This document shows positions 11,641 to 24,084 of a DNA stretch of 64,000 nt, in pieces. Numbering within the stretch: position 1 is the first letter of the stretch; each line of letters starts with the position of its first letter. The stretch is taken from the NCBI GenBank assembly GCA_007570785.1, contig ML664161.1:43251643-43315642 (forward strand). The letters run 5' to 3'. The notes beneath the pieces were generated by a model that saw only the letters and a program-made list of their open reading frames with translations, did not search any database and was not told the DNA's origin. The position numbers and the translations under genes are program-made. Source of the stretch: Antilocapra americana (Eukaryota; Chordata; Mammalia; Artiodactyla; Antilocapridae).

Positions 11641-12164
11641 TGGCAGAAGGAGAATTAATCTGTTATATTTCGGAGCAAGGGAGAGGAAGGCACCAAAGAC
11701 ATCATTATACTGTTGAGCCTAAGTGGGGCCATAAACAGAAGCAGAGGGCTAAGAACAGGAGCAGATTGGGAGCAGAAAGCATGAGTTTAATTTTGAACAT
11801 AAAGCATGAAGGTACTGACTGGGTAGCCGTGAAAGTTCAACTGGGCCTTTGGAGACAGGAGACTACAGTGCAGCAGAAAGGCCAGGCTTGGAGATCAGGG
11901 CTTTGTCTCTGTCTCAGAGACAAAGAGGACACAGTGGCAAAAGCAGAGTTTCTCAGAGAGATCTGAGGGATTTATGTGTGGTCTACTTGATCCCAGTTCT
12001 GGATGCTTTTGCACATCTTTTTCGCTTTCTTTCTGTTCTAACCGTATTTGGAAAGTTGCATAAGTGGCTTGCAGATGTATGAATTATATATCAAAACATA
12101 CAAAAGATACTCTAAAGTAATAAAGCAATTTGGAATATGGCTATTTGGGTCAGTTTCACATTAT
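11641..12164. other. No recognised gene
   Basis: A + strand frame of 108 codons at 11,640-11,966 begins inside or at the edge of the L2-like repeat and has no domain features; I treat it as chance. The rest is unassigned. Confidence 0.4.
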
Positions 12165-12278
12165 CCACAGCCTTTGTCTTCATGTTCCTGTGTGAATTTA
12201 GAGTAGTCACTGCACCTCTCTGGGTCTCAGATTCCTCATCAGTTAAATGAAGATGTTGATTAAGATCTGTGGTCAATG
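12165..12278 (+). mobile_element. MIR SINE fragment
   Basis: 'cactgcacctctctgggtct', 'cagattcctcatcagttaaa' and 'tgaagatgttgattaagat' is the MIR core in sense direction. Confidence 0.55.
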
Positions 12279-12294
12279 TAACTGGCTGCAAGCA

Positions 12295-12410
12295 GCCAAA
12301 ACTGGCATTATATAAGAATCACTTGGAGAAGGGAGGCGCAGAGGCCAGGGCTCAGGGATTTGTATTCTTAGGTGATTCTGGCATACAGCCCGGGTTAGTA
12401 ACCACTGGGC
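12295..12410 (+). mobile_element. MER5A/MER20-like hAT DNA transposon remnant
   Basis: 'ataagaatcacttggagaag', 'gctcagggatttgtattct', 'taggtgattctggcataca' and the closing 'gttagtaaccactgggc' match the non-autonomous hAT-Charlie type elements that end in 'gaaccactg'. Confidence 0.5.
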
Positions 12411-12834
12411 TGCCCATTCCAGTTCTTACATTCTAACGTGTTACCAACCTTCAGACAAAATGGGTATTTTTTGCCACAATTCACAAGTAAGAAAACATAT
12501 CCAAAATAACTAGTGTCAAATTCCATCTATAGTAAAATATTCCCCCTCTCTTCTTTAAGTCAACAGTAAGATAGAAAACATACTGGAAAAGCACATAATT
12601 TAGACGTTCCTGTGACGTTATAAAATATGAAAGGTAAGTGTGAAAGGGGAGGTGGAAGGGCAGAAAACCAGGGAAGATGAGGCATGTGCATGCATATAGG
12701 ACCGCTTCTCTGTGCACCTGGGGACTAGCCATGCACCCCAAGCTAGTGATGCCCATGCTCTACAGTTGGTTTTAATGCTCCTGCTGCAGTTGTTGAGAGT
12801 GCATGGATCGGTATTTCAGAAGTACCTGTGTAGA
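12411..12834. other. No recognised feature
   Basis: Single-copy-looking DNA. The 91-codon minus frame at 12,481-12,756 has no recognised features. Confidence 0.4.
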
Positions 12835-13120
12835 CTGCTTTCGTCTATTCGAGCTGTTGTAACAAAATACCATAGTCCGGATGACTTATAAACAACAGAA
12901 ATGTATTTCTCATAGTTCTGGAGACTAGAAGTCTGGGATGAGGGCACCAACATGGTCAGGTGATGACCCTCTTCTGGATGGCAAACTTCTTTCCTGGCCC
13001 AAGGGGCTAGAAAGCTCTGTGGGGCCTCCTTTAGAATAGCACTGATCCCATTCACGAAGGTTCCATCCTCATCACCTCCCAGAGGCCCCACCTCTAATAT
13101 CACCATCCTGAGAATTAGAA
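12835..13120 (-). mobile_element. MLT1/MST-type LTR (ERVL-MaLR), solitary and ancient
   Basis: 'gctgttgtaacaaaatacca', 'acttataaacaacagaaatg', 'tctcatagttctggagacta', 'cactgatcccattcacgaag' and 'cctcccagaggccccacctc' is, on the minus strand, the 3' half of a mammalian-apparent LTR. No internal retroviral coding sequence is attached. Such LTRs predate eutherian radiation (established knowledge). Confidence 0.7.
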
Positions 13121-14470
13121 ACCCGAGATGGGGGAAGGGGAGAGGGGCAAGACAGACATTTAGACCATAGGACAGACCCAGAACAGCTCTAGAGTGAAAC
13201 TTTTTAAAAAATTTCTTGCAATTCCAGTGGGGGATGAAGCTTCTCCTTAATTAAAGGGCTCGTCTTTAACACACCCTCTTTGCTTTGTTCACTTTTCTTC
13301 ATACATTTCATAGTTGAAATTGAAGATAGCTCCATTATTTCAGCATTGCATCAGTAATAAGAGGTACATTCTAAAGGCCCCAGAATCTAGGACATGCCAT
13401 CCTGGGCCATGCAGGTGAGAAGAAGGAGAGCACTAAGGTGTCAGTTCTTCCTTCACTTTCTCTATCCTTTCTCCCTTCCTCCTGAGGAAACAGTCTTCTG
13501 AACCTGACAGGTTGGACTAGAGAAACAGGTTGGAATTCAGGAAATCTGAAAATTTCCAATTTCAAGACTGGTTTTGACATCCCATTTGCCCAGCTAGGAT
13601 TTACTGAGGAGCTGCTAGGAGCTGCTATAAGTAGGGCATTCTGCTGAGTCTTTATTTACATCAGAAATCAGCAACCAATTGTGATTTTGATTGATCTCTG
13701 GCTACTATCAAAATTCTAGACCCAAGTGCAGAGGCGAACTAAGGATAATGATGATGCTGGTACATTACATTCACGTGTATCTCAATAGTATTTTCACAGA
13801 AGTAGATTTGGTGCCTTCCCTCTCTACTAGGGAAATCCTTCTCTCCCCCTCATTTGTACCACCACGCAGCACCTTGCTTCTACTCCTCAGCCCCACAGTT
13901 ATCCATTACTTTCCCCAGTCAAACTGAGGCATCTTGACTATTTACACTCATTTAGGTGGTCTGGTAGCCTCATTAAAATCATTTACTCTAAGGTGTGAAT
14001 GAAGTTTAGACCTCTTAGAGAAATTTGTATTTTAAAATGAATTTCATTAGACAACCAGTTTTCTTTTCCTCCGGTTAATAATGACATGTGAAGAGAGATA
14101 TTTTTGAGTGGGGCTCTCAAACACATTTATTTCCCTGCTGTGTCCCAACACAAAAAGTTATATTTACATATGTAGGAGAGAATAACATAGGGAGTCAGCC
14201 CAACAGCTCTATGTATCTTCTCCACTATTCCCCATACACATGCCCCCACCACCTTCCCCCCCACCTCTGCCTCTCTTTTTCAGCTCTACATGTTGCTCTA
14301 ACTTTATTATCACATGACACCCCATGTATCAAACACCTACTGACCTCTACTATGCTGGACCCACTGCCTTGTTCCTAATCTCTTCCCACTACAAATTCTG
14401 AGTCTTGGTTCCATTTTCTATTTATAATCTTATAACTGCTCTTTAAATTTTGTTCCCCTCATCCTAGAGA
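13121..14470. other. No supported gene
   Basis: No exon or RNA gene is evident. The 96-codon frame at 14,088-14,378 is proline/histidine/serine-rich by composition of a C-rich stretch and looks like chance. Weak L2/MIR-like text is present near 13,600-13,660. Confidence 0.4.
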
Positions 14471-14474
14471 TAGT

Positions 14475-14690
14475 TTAGTAACACAGATGAAGCTTAATTC
14501 TAGAGTCAGATGCCACTTCCTAAGTGTTTGACCTTAAGCGAGGTATTTATCATCTCCAAACCTCTGTTTCCTCATATGTAAAATGGGTATATTATGAGCA
14601 TTAACTATGATATATATATAGAATCAGGAACATTTGTTAATAGTTCAATACCTGTAGTTACTATTATTAATATTATTATATGCACTTCCC
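14475..14690 (+). mobile_element. MIR SINE
   Basis: 'tagagtcagatgccacttcc', 'gtgtttgaccttaagcgagg', 'aacctctgtttcctcatatg', 'taaaatgggtatattatgag' and a 3' end near 14,650 follow MIR from box region to tail. Confidence 0.65.
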
Positions 14691-15114
14691 TCAACAACAC
14701 TGATTCGGATTTCCTCTGCTAGTTCTGTCTTGGAGGAGCTAATCCTTAAGTGTGCTAGGCTAGTCAGAACCAGTTTCCTGTACCTTTTCTTGGCTACTTG
14801 ACACACAAAGTTGATAATGATAGGGACCACATTTTCTGAACAAAAACAGGACATAGTTTTATAAATACAAGCATATTTGTGGAGATAATAAAAGGCAAGC
14901 TTTGAAACCAGGTCTGTTGCAGGAAATCAGAGACATGACTTCTTATACTGTGAATTTTATGCTCTGAATGAAGATGAATTTTAGAGTCATGAGGGAGTGC
15001 TAAACATAATTAAGTGTCCTCTCTGATAACCCATTGTATTCAGAAAGCAAGGTCAGTAACACAGGGAACAGTTGTCTACTCTTCAGGGAGGTGTTTTTCT
15101 GCCCCCAAAGAGAA

Positions 15115-15335
15115 AGCAAACGCTTTGAAGTCAGATCTGGGGTTACATCCAAACGCCACCACTTAAAATTCAATGACAAAGAGACTCAAAAACTCCTATA
15201 ATTAATCTGTTACTGGTGAGGAAACTGAGGCTCAGATAATCAAATATTTCAGCCAAAATTAATGATACCCATCTTGTAGACATATCATGAAGATTAAACA
15301 TTATATATAAAAACCTAATGTTTGGTCTAAATAAA
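15115..15335 (+). mobile_element. MIR SINE, apparently rearranged
   Basis: A sense MIR 5' part (gctttgaagtcagatctggg to about 15,165) and a sense 3' part (ttaatgatacccatcttgta onward) are separated by a piece that reads like MIR in the opposite direction (ggtgaggaaactgaggctca at 15,215-15,234). This suggests an inversion or a second MIR inserted head-on. Confidence 0.45.
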
Positions 15336-15505
15336 TGAATTTGCTGGAAATCTAGAGCCAAGTTTCTCTTTAAGATGAAAAAGAACTGAAATTTTGCCCA
15401 CCTTCCACATATAACCAAGCTCTCAATTTAAAAACAAACAAAAAGCTATTTAGCTACTATAGAACATGGAAATAATTTTCCACACTTACATTTTTAACCC
15501 CAGTT

Positions 15506-15557
15506 AGGGTCTCAAGAGTCAGACACCACTGAAGCAACTTAGCACGCATGCACATCC
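15506..15557 (+). mobile_element. Bov-tA/BovB 3' tail fragment
   Basis: 'gggtctcaagagtcagacac' and 'cactgaagcaacttagcacg' match the end of ruminant SINEs. Only about 50 bases remain. Confidence 0.65.
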
Positions 15558-17984
15558 GTTAAGTATATCCAGATAGACATACTGTATATATAAACTATAC
15601 TTTTTTCAGTATCTATATCTTAAAAAGAAAGCTTTCCAAGGATTCCTACTGATTTAGCAGTTTAAAGGTGTCTTTTGTTGTTATATAAGAGAAACACAGA
15701 TGAAACCCAGGGAAACACAGATGAAACCCAGGGAAACACAGTACTTTCTGGCTGTGTCATTTTAAAAAAGCCTTAAAAAGTGATCACTTAACATTTTATG
15801 GAAAGATACCCTGGCACTTAGAGAAACTTCACAAAAAAAAAGGATACTCTATATTTTGATATATTTAATGCCTAATTTCCAAGTAGAAATACCATTCTGG
15901 TCTAAATAAATCTTGAACATATTAAATTGAAAATGTCTATGCTGAGGGTTTATTTCCTATTTCTAATGAATCAATAATTTTGGCTTCATTGCGTATGCCT
16001 CTTTAATTTATAGTGAATAAAACAATACTGATTTTTCAAAAATTAATACAGGATCTCAAGCTACCAAGTTTCTAAATGATGATATTTCCAATGGCAAATG
16101 AAATAACATGCTGTCCGTGCAGTTAGTGATTTTAGGCAATTTGAACATCATGATAAAAGGAGGGGGAGGTGGGCAGATTACAAGCAGTGTTATAATTAAA
16201 GGTCTGTTGATTCTTCAGTTTAAATGCCATTGTTGAAAGATTTTTCACTCAGATGTCAAAGTCTGTGGCCAGCCAAAACTTGGCATGCTAGAACTCAGCC
16301 CAAGGAAACATTGTGTTCTACAGATTTAAAAACCAAAATCTGTTAAGAACAGAAATGTTGGTCTTGGGCTGATTTCTCATGAATCAGAACCAGAAAATAG
16401 CCAAATACCACCTCCTCTTTATGAAAGGAAGTAGTGCAGGTTGATGTTAATGTGAAATGTGTGTTCAGATGGAAAATTAAGAGAAATGAAGGTTAGATCT
16501 CATCATACAGTGTACTGGGTTAAAGTTTTATATAAATAAAACATGGTTCTTTGAGAGTTCTGAAACACTTGAGAAGCTTCTTCTAGTTAATCTTTCACGG
16601 ATAATTAAATGGGGGGCAGAATTTATCTGCCTTCCAAAACGTCCATGTTAAGGTTCAGTCTCTCCAATACCATCTCCTGTTCCTACAAACCCTTAAAGCA
16701 AGCTTTATTTGTTTAACTCACTGCCTAGAAATATATTTCAAACACCATGTTTCCTTTTCTTTAATTTGAAGCTTACACATCAATGACCTGTGAGCTGCAC
16801 GGAACTAGCCTATAAAAATTTTTGTCCGTACAATACTTAAAAATAATGTGACAGTCTGAGCCAACATTTAAAGATCAAGCGGTCTCATCAAAAAGAAACG
16901 CAGATCTTTTCCAGATTCTCGGAAATCCGGCAATCTTAAAATATTAGACCTGCATTTTTGCATGGGACACATATCTGGAACTGAGTAATATCTGTTCCTC
17001 CAGACAAGCCATGTCTTCTCCAGTTAGACAAAGTACCTGTCACCCCACATTTTATGCCGCATCCACTTCACTCATTTGTTCTATCACCCTGGATACTAGC
17101 GGCACTTGGCTTTTCTTTCTTTGCTTACACTATATGTATCGTTTCCTTGCTTTCTTTGCCTGTGGTATTAAGTTTTAAAGCTTTCCAATGAATGATAGTA
17201 TTTCAAAGGCTGTGTGCATACTGGTGCTTCTGAACAAAGCATTATTGAAAATGACAAATTTGGAGTACAATCAAATTATCCAAAAATAGAGAAATGCTTT
17301 AAAGTGTGTTGATACAGCCATATAATGAAATACTATACAGGGCTTAAAAATATGTCTTAAAAGAATGAAGGTTACAATATATAAGACACCTATTTTCTAG
17401 GAGAACAAATATTTATATATATAGGGAAAAGGCTGAACTATGTCTTAGAGCTGGCTTAAAAAATGTATACATGTACAAAGAAATGTATACAAATAAGTTA
17501 ATGCAAAGCTTCAAGGGTGTCTTTTGTAGATCCCCTTCCATGTGATTTCTTTATTCCATTTTTTAACCCATCAGTTAGAACATATCCTGAAGCTGTTTTT
17601 CAACTCTCTGTCTGAAGCTGATTATTCTTCTTGCCTTTATTCTTTAGAGGATACAATTAAGAATAAGATTTTCAAAGTTGTTTTAAGTACTTGAGAGGCT
17701 CTTCCTGCTTGCCCACGCACTAGGGTACCACCGTGGCAAAGCAATGCATTGACCTGGAGTTGGTTTATTCTTCTAAAGCACCCTTTGCTGATACCAGAAA
17801 TTATTCAAAACATTTTGAAAGCATTTTGGAACAGAAAATTTTCAAATAAATATGTACTTTATAATATGAACACAAAAACTCGTGCTGGAACTGAAACTCA
17901 TCATCACAAAGGCATCAACTTGTGCCAACTATAGGAGGCAAAACTCACAGGTAAAAGCCATTTAAGCATTTATGGAAACTATTC
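15558..17984. other. No supported gene; one short tandem repeat and an old LINE-like patch
   Basis: No exon or RNA gene is supported. A 21-bp tandem repeat lies at 15,691-15,741. At 17,263-17,420 the order 'caaattatccaaaaatagag' then 'cagccatataatgaaatact' resembles the 3' part of ancient mammalian LINEs. The part at 16,100-16,930 looks single copy with no recent transposon. Confidence 0.4.
15691..15741. repeat. 21-bp tandem repeat, 2.4 copies
   Basis: The unit 'gaaacacagatgaaacccag' plus one G is repeated exactly: copies start at 15,691 and 15,712, with a partial third at 15,733. Confidence 0.95.
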
Positions 17985-18050
17985 TGATCCCAGCACTTAG
18001 CACAATGCCTGGCAGATAGGAAAGTATTTGTTAAATAAATTGTGAATAAA
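17985..18050 (+). mobile_element. L2/MIR 3' end fragment
   Basis: 'cccagcacttagcacaatgc' then 'ctggcagataggaaagtatt' and 'tgttaaataaattgtgaat' follow the L2 3' end. Confidence 0.5.
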
Positions 18051-18799
18051 TTTGCACTCCCATCAAAAAGCAACTGACTTGAGCATCAAAAATTCGTCAT
18101 CTTTTAAATAAGGATCAAACAACAAAATCTGAACTTTACTCATAAAACTTCCAGATGTAGGTTGGGTGCTTCAGAGTCAATAATGCCATAAATTTTTCCC
18201 AGAAAAAAAATAGTTTGTTTATGTATGTGGTTGAGTGCATATACAAGTTTAGGCATAGAGTAAAAAGGGATAAGAGGTGGTCCTTTCAAGGATTAGTTTA
18301 GTGATAAAGAAAGACTCCAGCTCTTAAATATGCCTCTTCCTCCAGGCAGTGCTAGCTCCACCATTACTGATTTGACTGTTTTGACCATCTGTCTCCACTT
18401 CTCTAGATCACTTTCCCTTTGGGCTTCGTAGCATCTGTTTTCATGAGTCTCCTGTTCATCAGAGTGCTCCTTCTTGCCCCTTCATCCATTCTCCCTTCTT
18501 CGGCCCATAAAACTTACATTTGCCTTCCTTTCTTCCCTCACTGAATTCTTGAAGTTTGTGGGCAGTTTTAGCTTCAACCAGACATTCCTACTGCCTCCCT
18601 GAAGATCTGAGTATCTCATCCTGGCTTGTAGGCTCTGCTACCACAGATATTAGGTTTCCAGCTGCCAAATATACATTCCCACCTGAATGTGCCATACAGC
18701 ATCTCAAACCCCTGCTGCTATTCTTCAAGTATTCTAGAAGCTAGTCATATCAGCCACAAAAACAGCAGTTTGTGCTTTCCTATCCCCATACTTTTATTC
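18051..18799. other. No recognised feature
   Basis: Unassigned, with a pyrimidine-rich part at about 18,340-18,560. Confidence 0.4.
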
Positions 18800-19125
18800 A
18801 TTCTGTGCCCCTAGCCTAAACTCCAACAGTTGAAACGTTTCCCATATTCCAAAGTCCATCTCAAACACTGCCTTCCTAGAGTAACTTTTCCCCAGTGTCC
18901 ATCATCAAATGATATTTTTCAAGCCACTGAACCTATGGAATTTTGCCATCAACCCTTTATGGTAATGATCCTATTTTGCATTGTAGTTTAGTTATGTGGT
19001 GTTTATTTTCTCACATATTCTAAACATTAGGTTTATAGCTTCTTCCTCATTTATGTAGCTATTTTCTAGAGCAGAGTCTTTTGCTCATAGTAGGTGCTCC
19101 TTAAATATATGTTGAATTAAACTGA
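18800..19125 (+). mobile_element. L2 LINE 3' part
   Basis: 'ccatctcaaacactgccttc' followed by '…agtaacttttccccagtgtc', 'tttatagcttcttcctcatt', 'agagcagagtcttttgctca' and 'tagtaggtgctccttaaata' follow the L2 3' end in sense direction. Confidence 0.6.
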
Positions 19126-19922
19126 GTTTATGGCTCAGTGATTGTATGTGTTTTAGGGTTTGACAGACCCAGAAAGTGCCCCCTAACCAAAGTATTTCCC
19201 TTACTTTCCAAGCCATAATATCTTGCTTTGGAGACTTTCTCTCTACAAATGGGAATATTCCACTAAGTTGCATCCTTTTTGTTCCCTAGCAAGTAAACTA
19301 TTGACTAGTTAATAGTTAAATTGCTCCACCTTCTAAGATGTACTCATTGTCTCCTAAGAGGGAGCAAGTTTCGAAAGGATAGGCAGAGGTCAAGTTGTTC
19401 TCAAGGTAGTAACAAATAGGAAGATGTACCTGAGAGAGGTAGGGTAGTGGAGAGGAGCTTGGGCGATACCACTTTCTATTTGTATGCCTTACTTTCTCAT
19501 CTAGATGTTATCTCACCTGATGTTATCCAGATGGTAACACTTTCTACCGTACAGAGCTTGTAAGTCTAAGTAAATAGTAATAAATAGTAAATAATAAATA
19601 CTAAATAATAAAGTACTTAGAATAATATCTGGTATACTGTAATTGCTACATGTTGGCTATCAAATATTCATATACATGGCATATATAGTATATACAGCCA
19701 TATGTATATGAAGCATATATATATATATATATACTTGATACATAATTTTAATACATATACATTTAACAATTATTATAGCTGTTATAATCGTTATGTCACC
19801 CCATGAACCTGATGTCACACCCCAAAGAAAGGTCTTCTGGATAGCCAGAGACCTTCTGGGAATGGAGCATGTAAAAGAAAATAGAACAAGCATTGTCAGA
19901 CAGACCAATGTGTGACACACAG
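19126..19922. other. No gene; AT-rich low-complexity patches
   Basis: An AATAAATAGT-like low-complexity patch lies at 19,562-19,612, and a TA run at about 19,715-19,733. No coding signal is seen. Confidence 0.5.
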
Positions 19923-20147
19923 CGTTGTACTCTGCTAAGCTGCTTCAGTCGTGTCCAACTCTGCGACTCCATGAACCGTAGCCTGCCAGGCTCCTCTGTC
20001 CACGGGATTTTCTAGGCAAGAGTACTGGAGTGGGTTGCCGCTTCCTTCTCCAGAGGATCTTCCTGACCCAGGGATCACACTCAGGTCTCTTATGTCTCCT
20101 GCATTGCAGACAAGTTCTTTACCACTAGTAATACCTTGGAAGTTTCA
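19923..20147 (-). mobile_element. Bov-tA SINE
   Basis: The reverse-complemented element runs from the BovB-like end (gctaagctgcttcagtcgtg) to the tRNA-derived head (tttaccactagtaatacctt). An 8-bp duplication 'acacacag' at 19,915-19,922 and 20,148-20,155 fits a target-site duplication. Confidence 0.9.
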
Positions 20148-20159
20148 ACACACAGTACT

Positions 20160-20275
20160 TCCACCTCTCAACTCTGCACCTTAAGGAATTTACTTAAACT
20201 CTCTGAGCCTCAGCTTCTTTATCAACATAACCAGAATGCCTATTTTTACATTTTCGTTGAGGATTAAGTGAGCTT
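20160..20275 (+). mobile_element. MIR SINE fragment
   Basis: 'aatttacttaaactctctga', 'gcctcagcttctttatcaac' and 'gaggattaagtgag' follow the MIR core. The preceding Bov-tA lies next to or just inside it. Confidence 0.5.
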
Positions 20276-22136
20276 TTGTTCTCCCTATCGATTTTAAAAT
20301 TGGATCTCATTCTTTTGGTGATTCCTATCCTTTTTCTAAACTTCACAGTTGTTTTCTTGACAAATCAGATTCTAGACTTTTTGTTTTGAACCAAACTTAA
20401 AAGAAAAAGGTGGCATTGTTCAAAAAAAAAAATCTGGTGGCAGTACTGTCTAATAATTTCAAATTATCAATAATTTAATGCAGTAGTGAAATGTTAAAAT
20501 ATGCATCAATTAATATGCACCAAGCCTGATAGACAACAAATATTTATCAAACTGTGGCTAAATCCTTAATCTAGAACAAACTTACCAGTCAGACCAGGTT
20601 TGTTTTTTTTTTATGAAATATGTTCTATCTATGGAAATAATTAACTGTACTAATTCACAGGTCTTACAGTTGGTCATTTTTTAAGCACAAGAATTTAGAT
20701 TTTTACTGAAAACAGGAAGTCCTTTCTATGTAGTCCTATTAGGAAGGATATTTTTTGGCGGGAGCAGAGAGGAACAAAGGAAGAAAAACGCTCTTGCAAA
20801 TATCTACACACTCCCGGATATTAGGATCTGAAAGAGAAAGAAGCTTGGAATGTACCTTCTCACATTTAGTCCTGTAGTTGTAGTGCTGTGATGTGGCACT
20901 TAATGCTCTAGGGGACCTCGAGCATTACAAATGCAACCAAAAGTCTCACAAAAAAAACGAGCCTCTTAACAATATGTGAGCTGGTCTGCAATGGCCTCAG
21001 GAAATCCCCCCAGCTATTCACGTCCTTTTTATCCACTACATTCTCTGACTCAAAGGGAAACCTCACTTCACCTCCTTGACCAGAATTAAGCAGACATTGA
21101 TTTGGTTACCCGGTGCTTTACTTATTCATTTATTAGTCTTCCTCATTTGTATTCCACTAGAACAAAAGAATATATCTCTTCTTTGCATTAATTTAAGTTT
21201 AAGAATGTGCACATGTGAGTTTGTGAGAGGGGGCATGTTTATGTTTTTTGTAACTTTGTGGGTAGCTTGCTTTAACTTAATATATCTGCAGTCTAAGCTG
21301 GAGTATGTACTCACTGTCCCCTTCATTGTGCACAGTGATTCTGCTTGACATCTCAGCTTAAGTCCTAAAATGTTGCAGGTAAAGTGAGCTTTTTAAAAGA
21401 GAATCATATTTTTCTATTCACTTCTATAATTAGTCAGGTTAAGTGTCACATGGGAAAAAAGAATGTCCCAATCCATAATTCAAAAAAAAATTAAGAATCA
21501 CAACTTTCACCTCAGTGAAAATGATGCCTTTATCTATGGGCACTTTATGTGGCTTAATTGTCCCCAAGAAAAGCCAATAAGAAGTGAATCCAATTAAAAA
21601 GCAGATATTTTGGAAGCAAAGACTATGTATAAACGTCTGTACTGGAGACAATAGGAAATTCATAGAAGTATAAGTCAAGGTTTATCCTCAACAAGCATAT
21701 AGTCTAATTAAGGATATACAACAGAAAAGATGGAGTTATATATCAAAATTAAAGGTTTAAATAACCATTCTAGGTATTTAGATATATTTCTTACACAACT
21801 ACATTAATTATTTACAGTAAAATATACCAGATAATTTCCCTTCCATTGGAAGGACTCATTGATTTGGTTCCATATATTCTTATAGCTACTAAATGGCAAC
21901 AACCCATGACCACTTCATTTGAACTCGACTCATAGGTTAATTTAAACAAAGGTTAGGCAATTCAAGCAATAATAATTTGCCAATAAATTGGCAAAATATA
22001 TGTTCCTGTCCTTTTAAATGTTGATCACTCAGTAACTTCGCTACAGGTTTTTCTATAGCTTATTGAATGATAGACGTGGAATGTTTATTGAACTGATAGA
22101 CATTTCTAAATAGATGTTTGATGTTTATTAAGAAAC
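20276..22136. other. No supported gene
   Basis: No exon, RNA gene or repeat family is recognised. The 90-codon + frame at 21,076-21,348 is leucine/isoleucine-rich and without a known domain; a 66-codon antisense frame lies within it, as expected for chance frames. Confidence 0.4.
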
Positions 22137-22196
22137 GGGCTTCCCTGGTAGCTCAGCTGATAAAGAATCCACCTGCAATGCAGGAGACCCCAGTTC
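22137..22196 (+). mobile_element. Bov-tA SINE, 5' head only
   Basis: 'gggcttccctggtagctcag' to 'cctgcaatgcaggagacccc' is the tRNA-derived head, well conserved. The copy stops before the B box, so it is truncated at the 3' side. Confidence 0.85.
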
Positions 22197-22599
22197 ACCT
22201 TTGAAGATATTTTCACTCCTCAATACCAGCTTTTGATGCTATATTTTCTTTTCTTTTTCTGTTTTATAACACCAAATTTGTTTTTAGGGAATATGTGCAG
22301 GGTTGAATTGACCAGAACAGAACCATAATAAATTTTCCAGCAACGTCTTTGATCAGTTGATCATAATCAACCCAAAGATCATGTAGGAACTTGAAGGAAG
22401 TAACATCCTTGGTAACTACCTTAGCTCTAACCTGACAAAGAGATTAGTGTAAATTCAAGAGAAAACCAAGGTGGTATATACGCCTTAAATGTCTGAAAGT
22501 ATGCAAACTATCATACAGTGTTTCCATATATACCTTTACTCTTCTGTTGAAGTGTAAATAATCACATCAATAATGCCAAGCAAACGGGATCTTTAGCTT
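22197..22599. other. No recognised feature
   Basis: Unassigned single-copy-looking DNA. Confidence 0.4.
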
Positions 22600-22755
22600 A
22601 CAAAGCATTTAGAATATATTATCCCTTTTGCTCTGCAACTTGTGATCTCAACAACTAGTGAGATTATTAAGTCACATATCCACATTTTACAAGTGAAAAA
22701 TCTATGAAGCTTAAAAGGGTAGATGACTTGCTCAAGGACACAGAGCTCTTACAAG
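22600..22755 (-). mobile_element. MIR SINE
   Basis: 'cacattttacaagtgaaaaa', 'gatgacttgctcaaggacac' and 'agagctcttacaag' are the reverse complement of the MIR core. Confidence 0.5.
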
Positions 22756-23710
22756 CTGCAGCTGCTTCCCCCGATTCGCACGATGTAACTGGTTCAGAGG
22801 AAGCAGCAACCCAAAAGCAACCCTTTTCCACACCACAAACATCCTGCAAGGCACCAGGCACCAAAGAGTTGCCAAAATGTGACACATAGACTTTAATCAT
22901 GAGAGGATGGAAGAGCCCTTGGTCCAGAAAGCATACTTGATAAGATTTCATGCAAGAAGGAAAATTGATGATTAGCTATCTTTTACAACATGTATGTGTC
23001 CCACCTATATAGAATGTTGGCCATTACTGTGAATTTTCATTACTAAGAGATTGGATAAAGTCTTGATGATTTTTCATGAAAATCATGATTATGTCTAACC
23101 CATTGAGAGATTTTTATTTATTTATTTATTTTTGGCTCCTTAAGAGCTTGGACTTCAATATCTGAAAAATTCTCAATCTGGACAACCCTTTCCACCTACC
23201 AGGATTTATGTCTTCTCCATTGAAAAATCTGAGAATATAGTCAGTTGTCTTTGGGCTGGCTTCCTGGAGCTTCTTGCTTAGTTAATATGGTATGGAAATG
23301 AAAACGATAATGAGCCACTTTGCTAAAACTGACTGGCGCTGGAAATTTATAAAGAAGTATAACTCTGAATCTCACAAGCCACAGGCTTCATTGGCACTAT
23401 AGCATTCAAAACTGCCACTACGTTTTGCTACTTGATGAACAGAAAGGTGGAGTTTCAAATCAAAAGATTCAGCACCTGGTTCTAGAAGCCAAAAATGTCA
23501 GTGGGTCCTCCACTCATTATCACATCCTTTAAAAGTCTACAGACTTACAGGCTTCATTTTGGCTTGGTGAATTAGACCTAACATTTGAGTTTCTTGAATT
23601 TTTTTTTGCTAATTTAGTTAATGTGAAATATTAAGGGGATATCCCCCACACTTTGGTCCCAGGACACTTGCAGTTCAAATAGATATTTCTTCCATAATAA
23701 TAATGCTGCA
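22756..23710. other. No supported gene
   Basis: A (TTTA)n-like run followed by 'ttggctc' at about 23,113-23,140 may be the tail of a short CHR-type SINE piece. Nothing else is recognised. Confidence 0.4.
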
Positions 23711-23859
23711 GTTATATCCCTGGGACATGAACCCCTAGAGAGGCAAACAGCAACCCATTCCAGTATTCTTGTCTGAAGAATCCCCTGGACAGAGGAGCCC
23801 GGTGGGCTACAGTCCATGGGGTCACAAAGAGTCAGACACAACTGAGGGACTAACACTTT
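23711..23859 (+). mobile_element. Bov-tA SINE, 5' truncated
   Basis: The copy starts at the B-box region (tatatccctgggacatgaac) and continues through 'cccattccagtattcttgtc' to the BovB-like tail with 'gtcacaaagagtcagacaca'. Confidence 0.88.
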
Positions 23860-23879
23860 TATAAAGCTTATATGTTTTC

Positions 23880-24045
23880 ATATTCATGATCTGTTTATCC
23901 TTTTGCATAGAGAGGGCAATAATAATAGTATTGTCATTCCCATTTTGCACTTGATGAGATAAACTAAGAACATGATCTAAGGTCATATAGTGGGCACACG
24001 ACAGAGCCACAATTAAATCCACCCTGATGAACAAGGTGATATCAC
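23880..24045 (-). mobile_element. MIR SINE
   Basis: 'cattcccattttgcacttga', 'tgatctaaggtcatatagtg' and 'ggcacacgacagagccacaa' match the reverse MIR core. Confidence 0.55.
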
Positions 24046-24084
24046 TCATAGTCCAACAGGTTTTTCACTATACTTGCCAGACCT

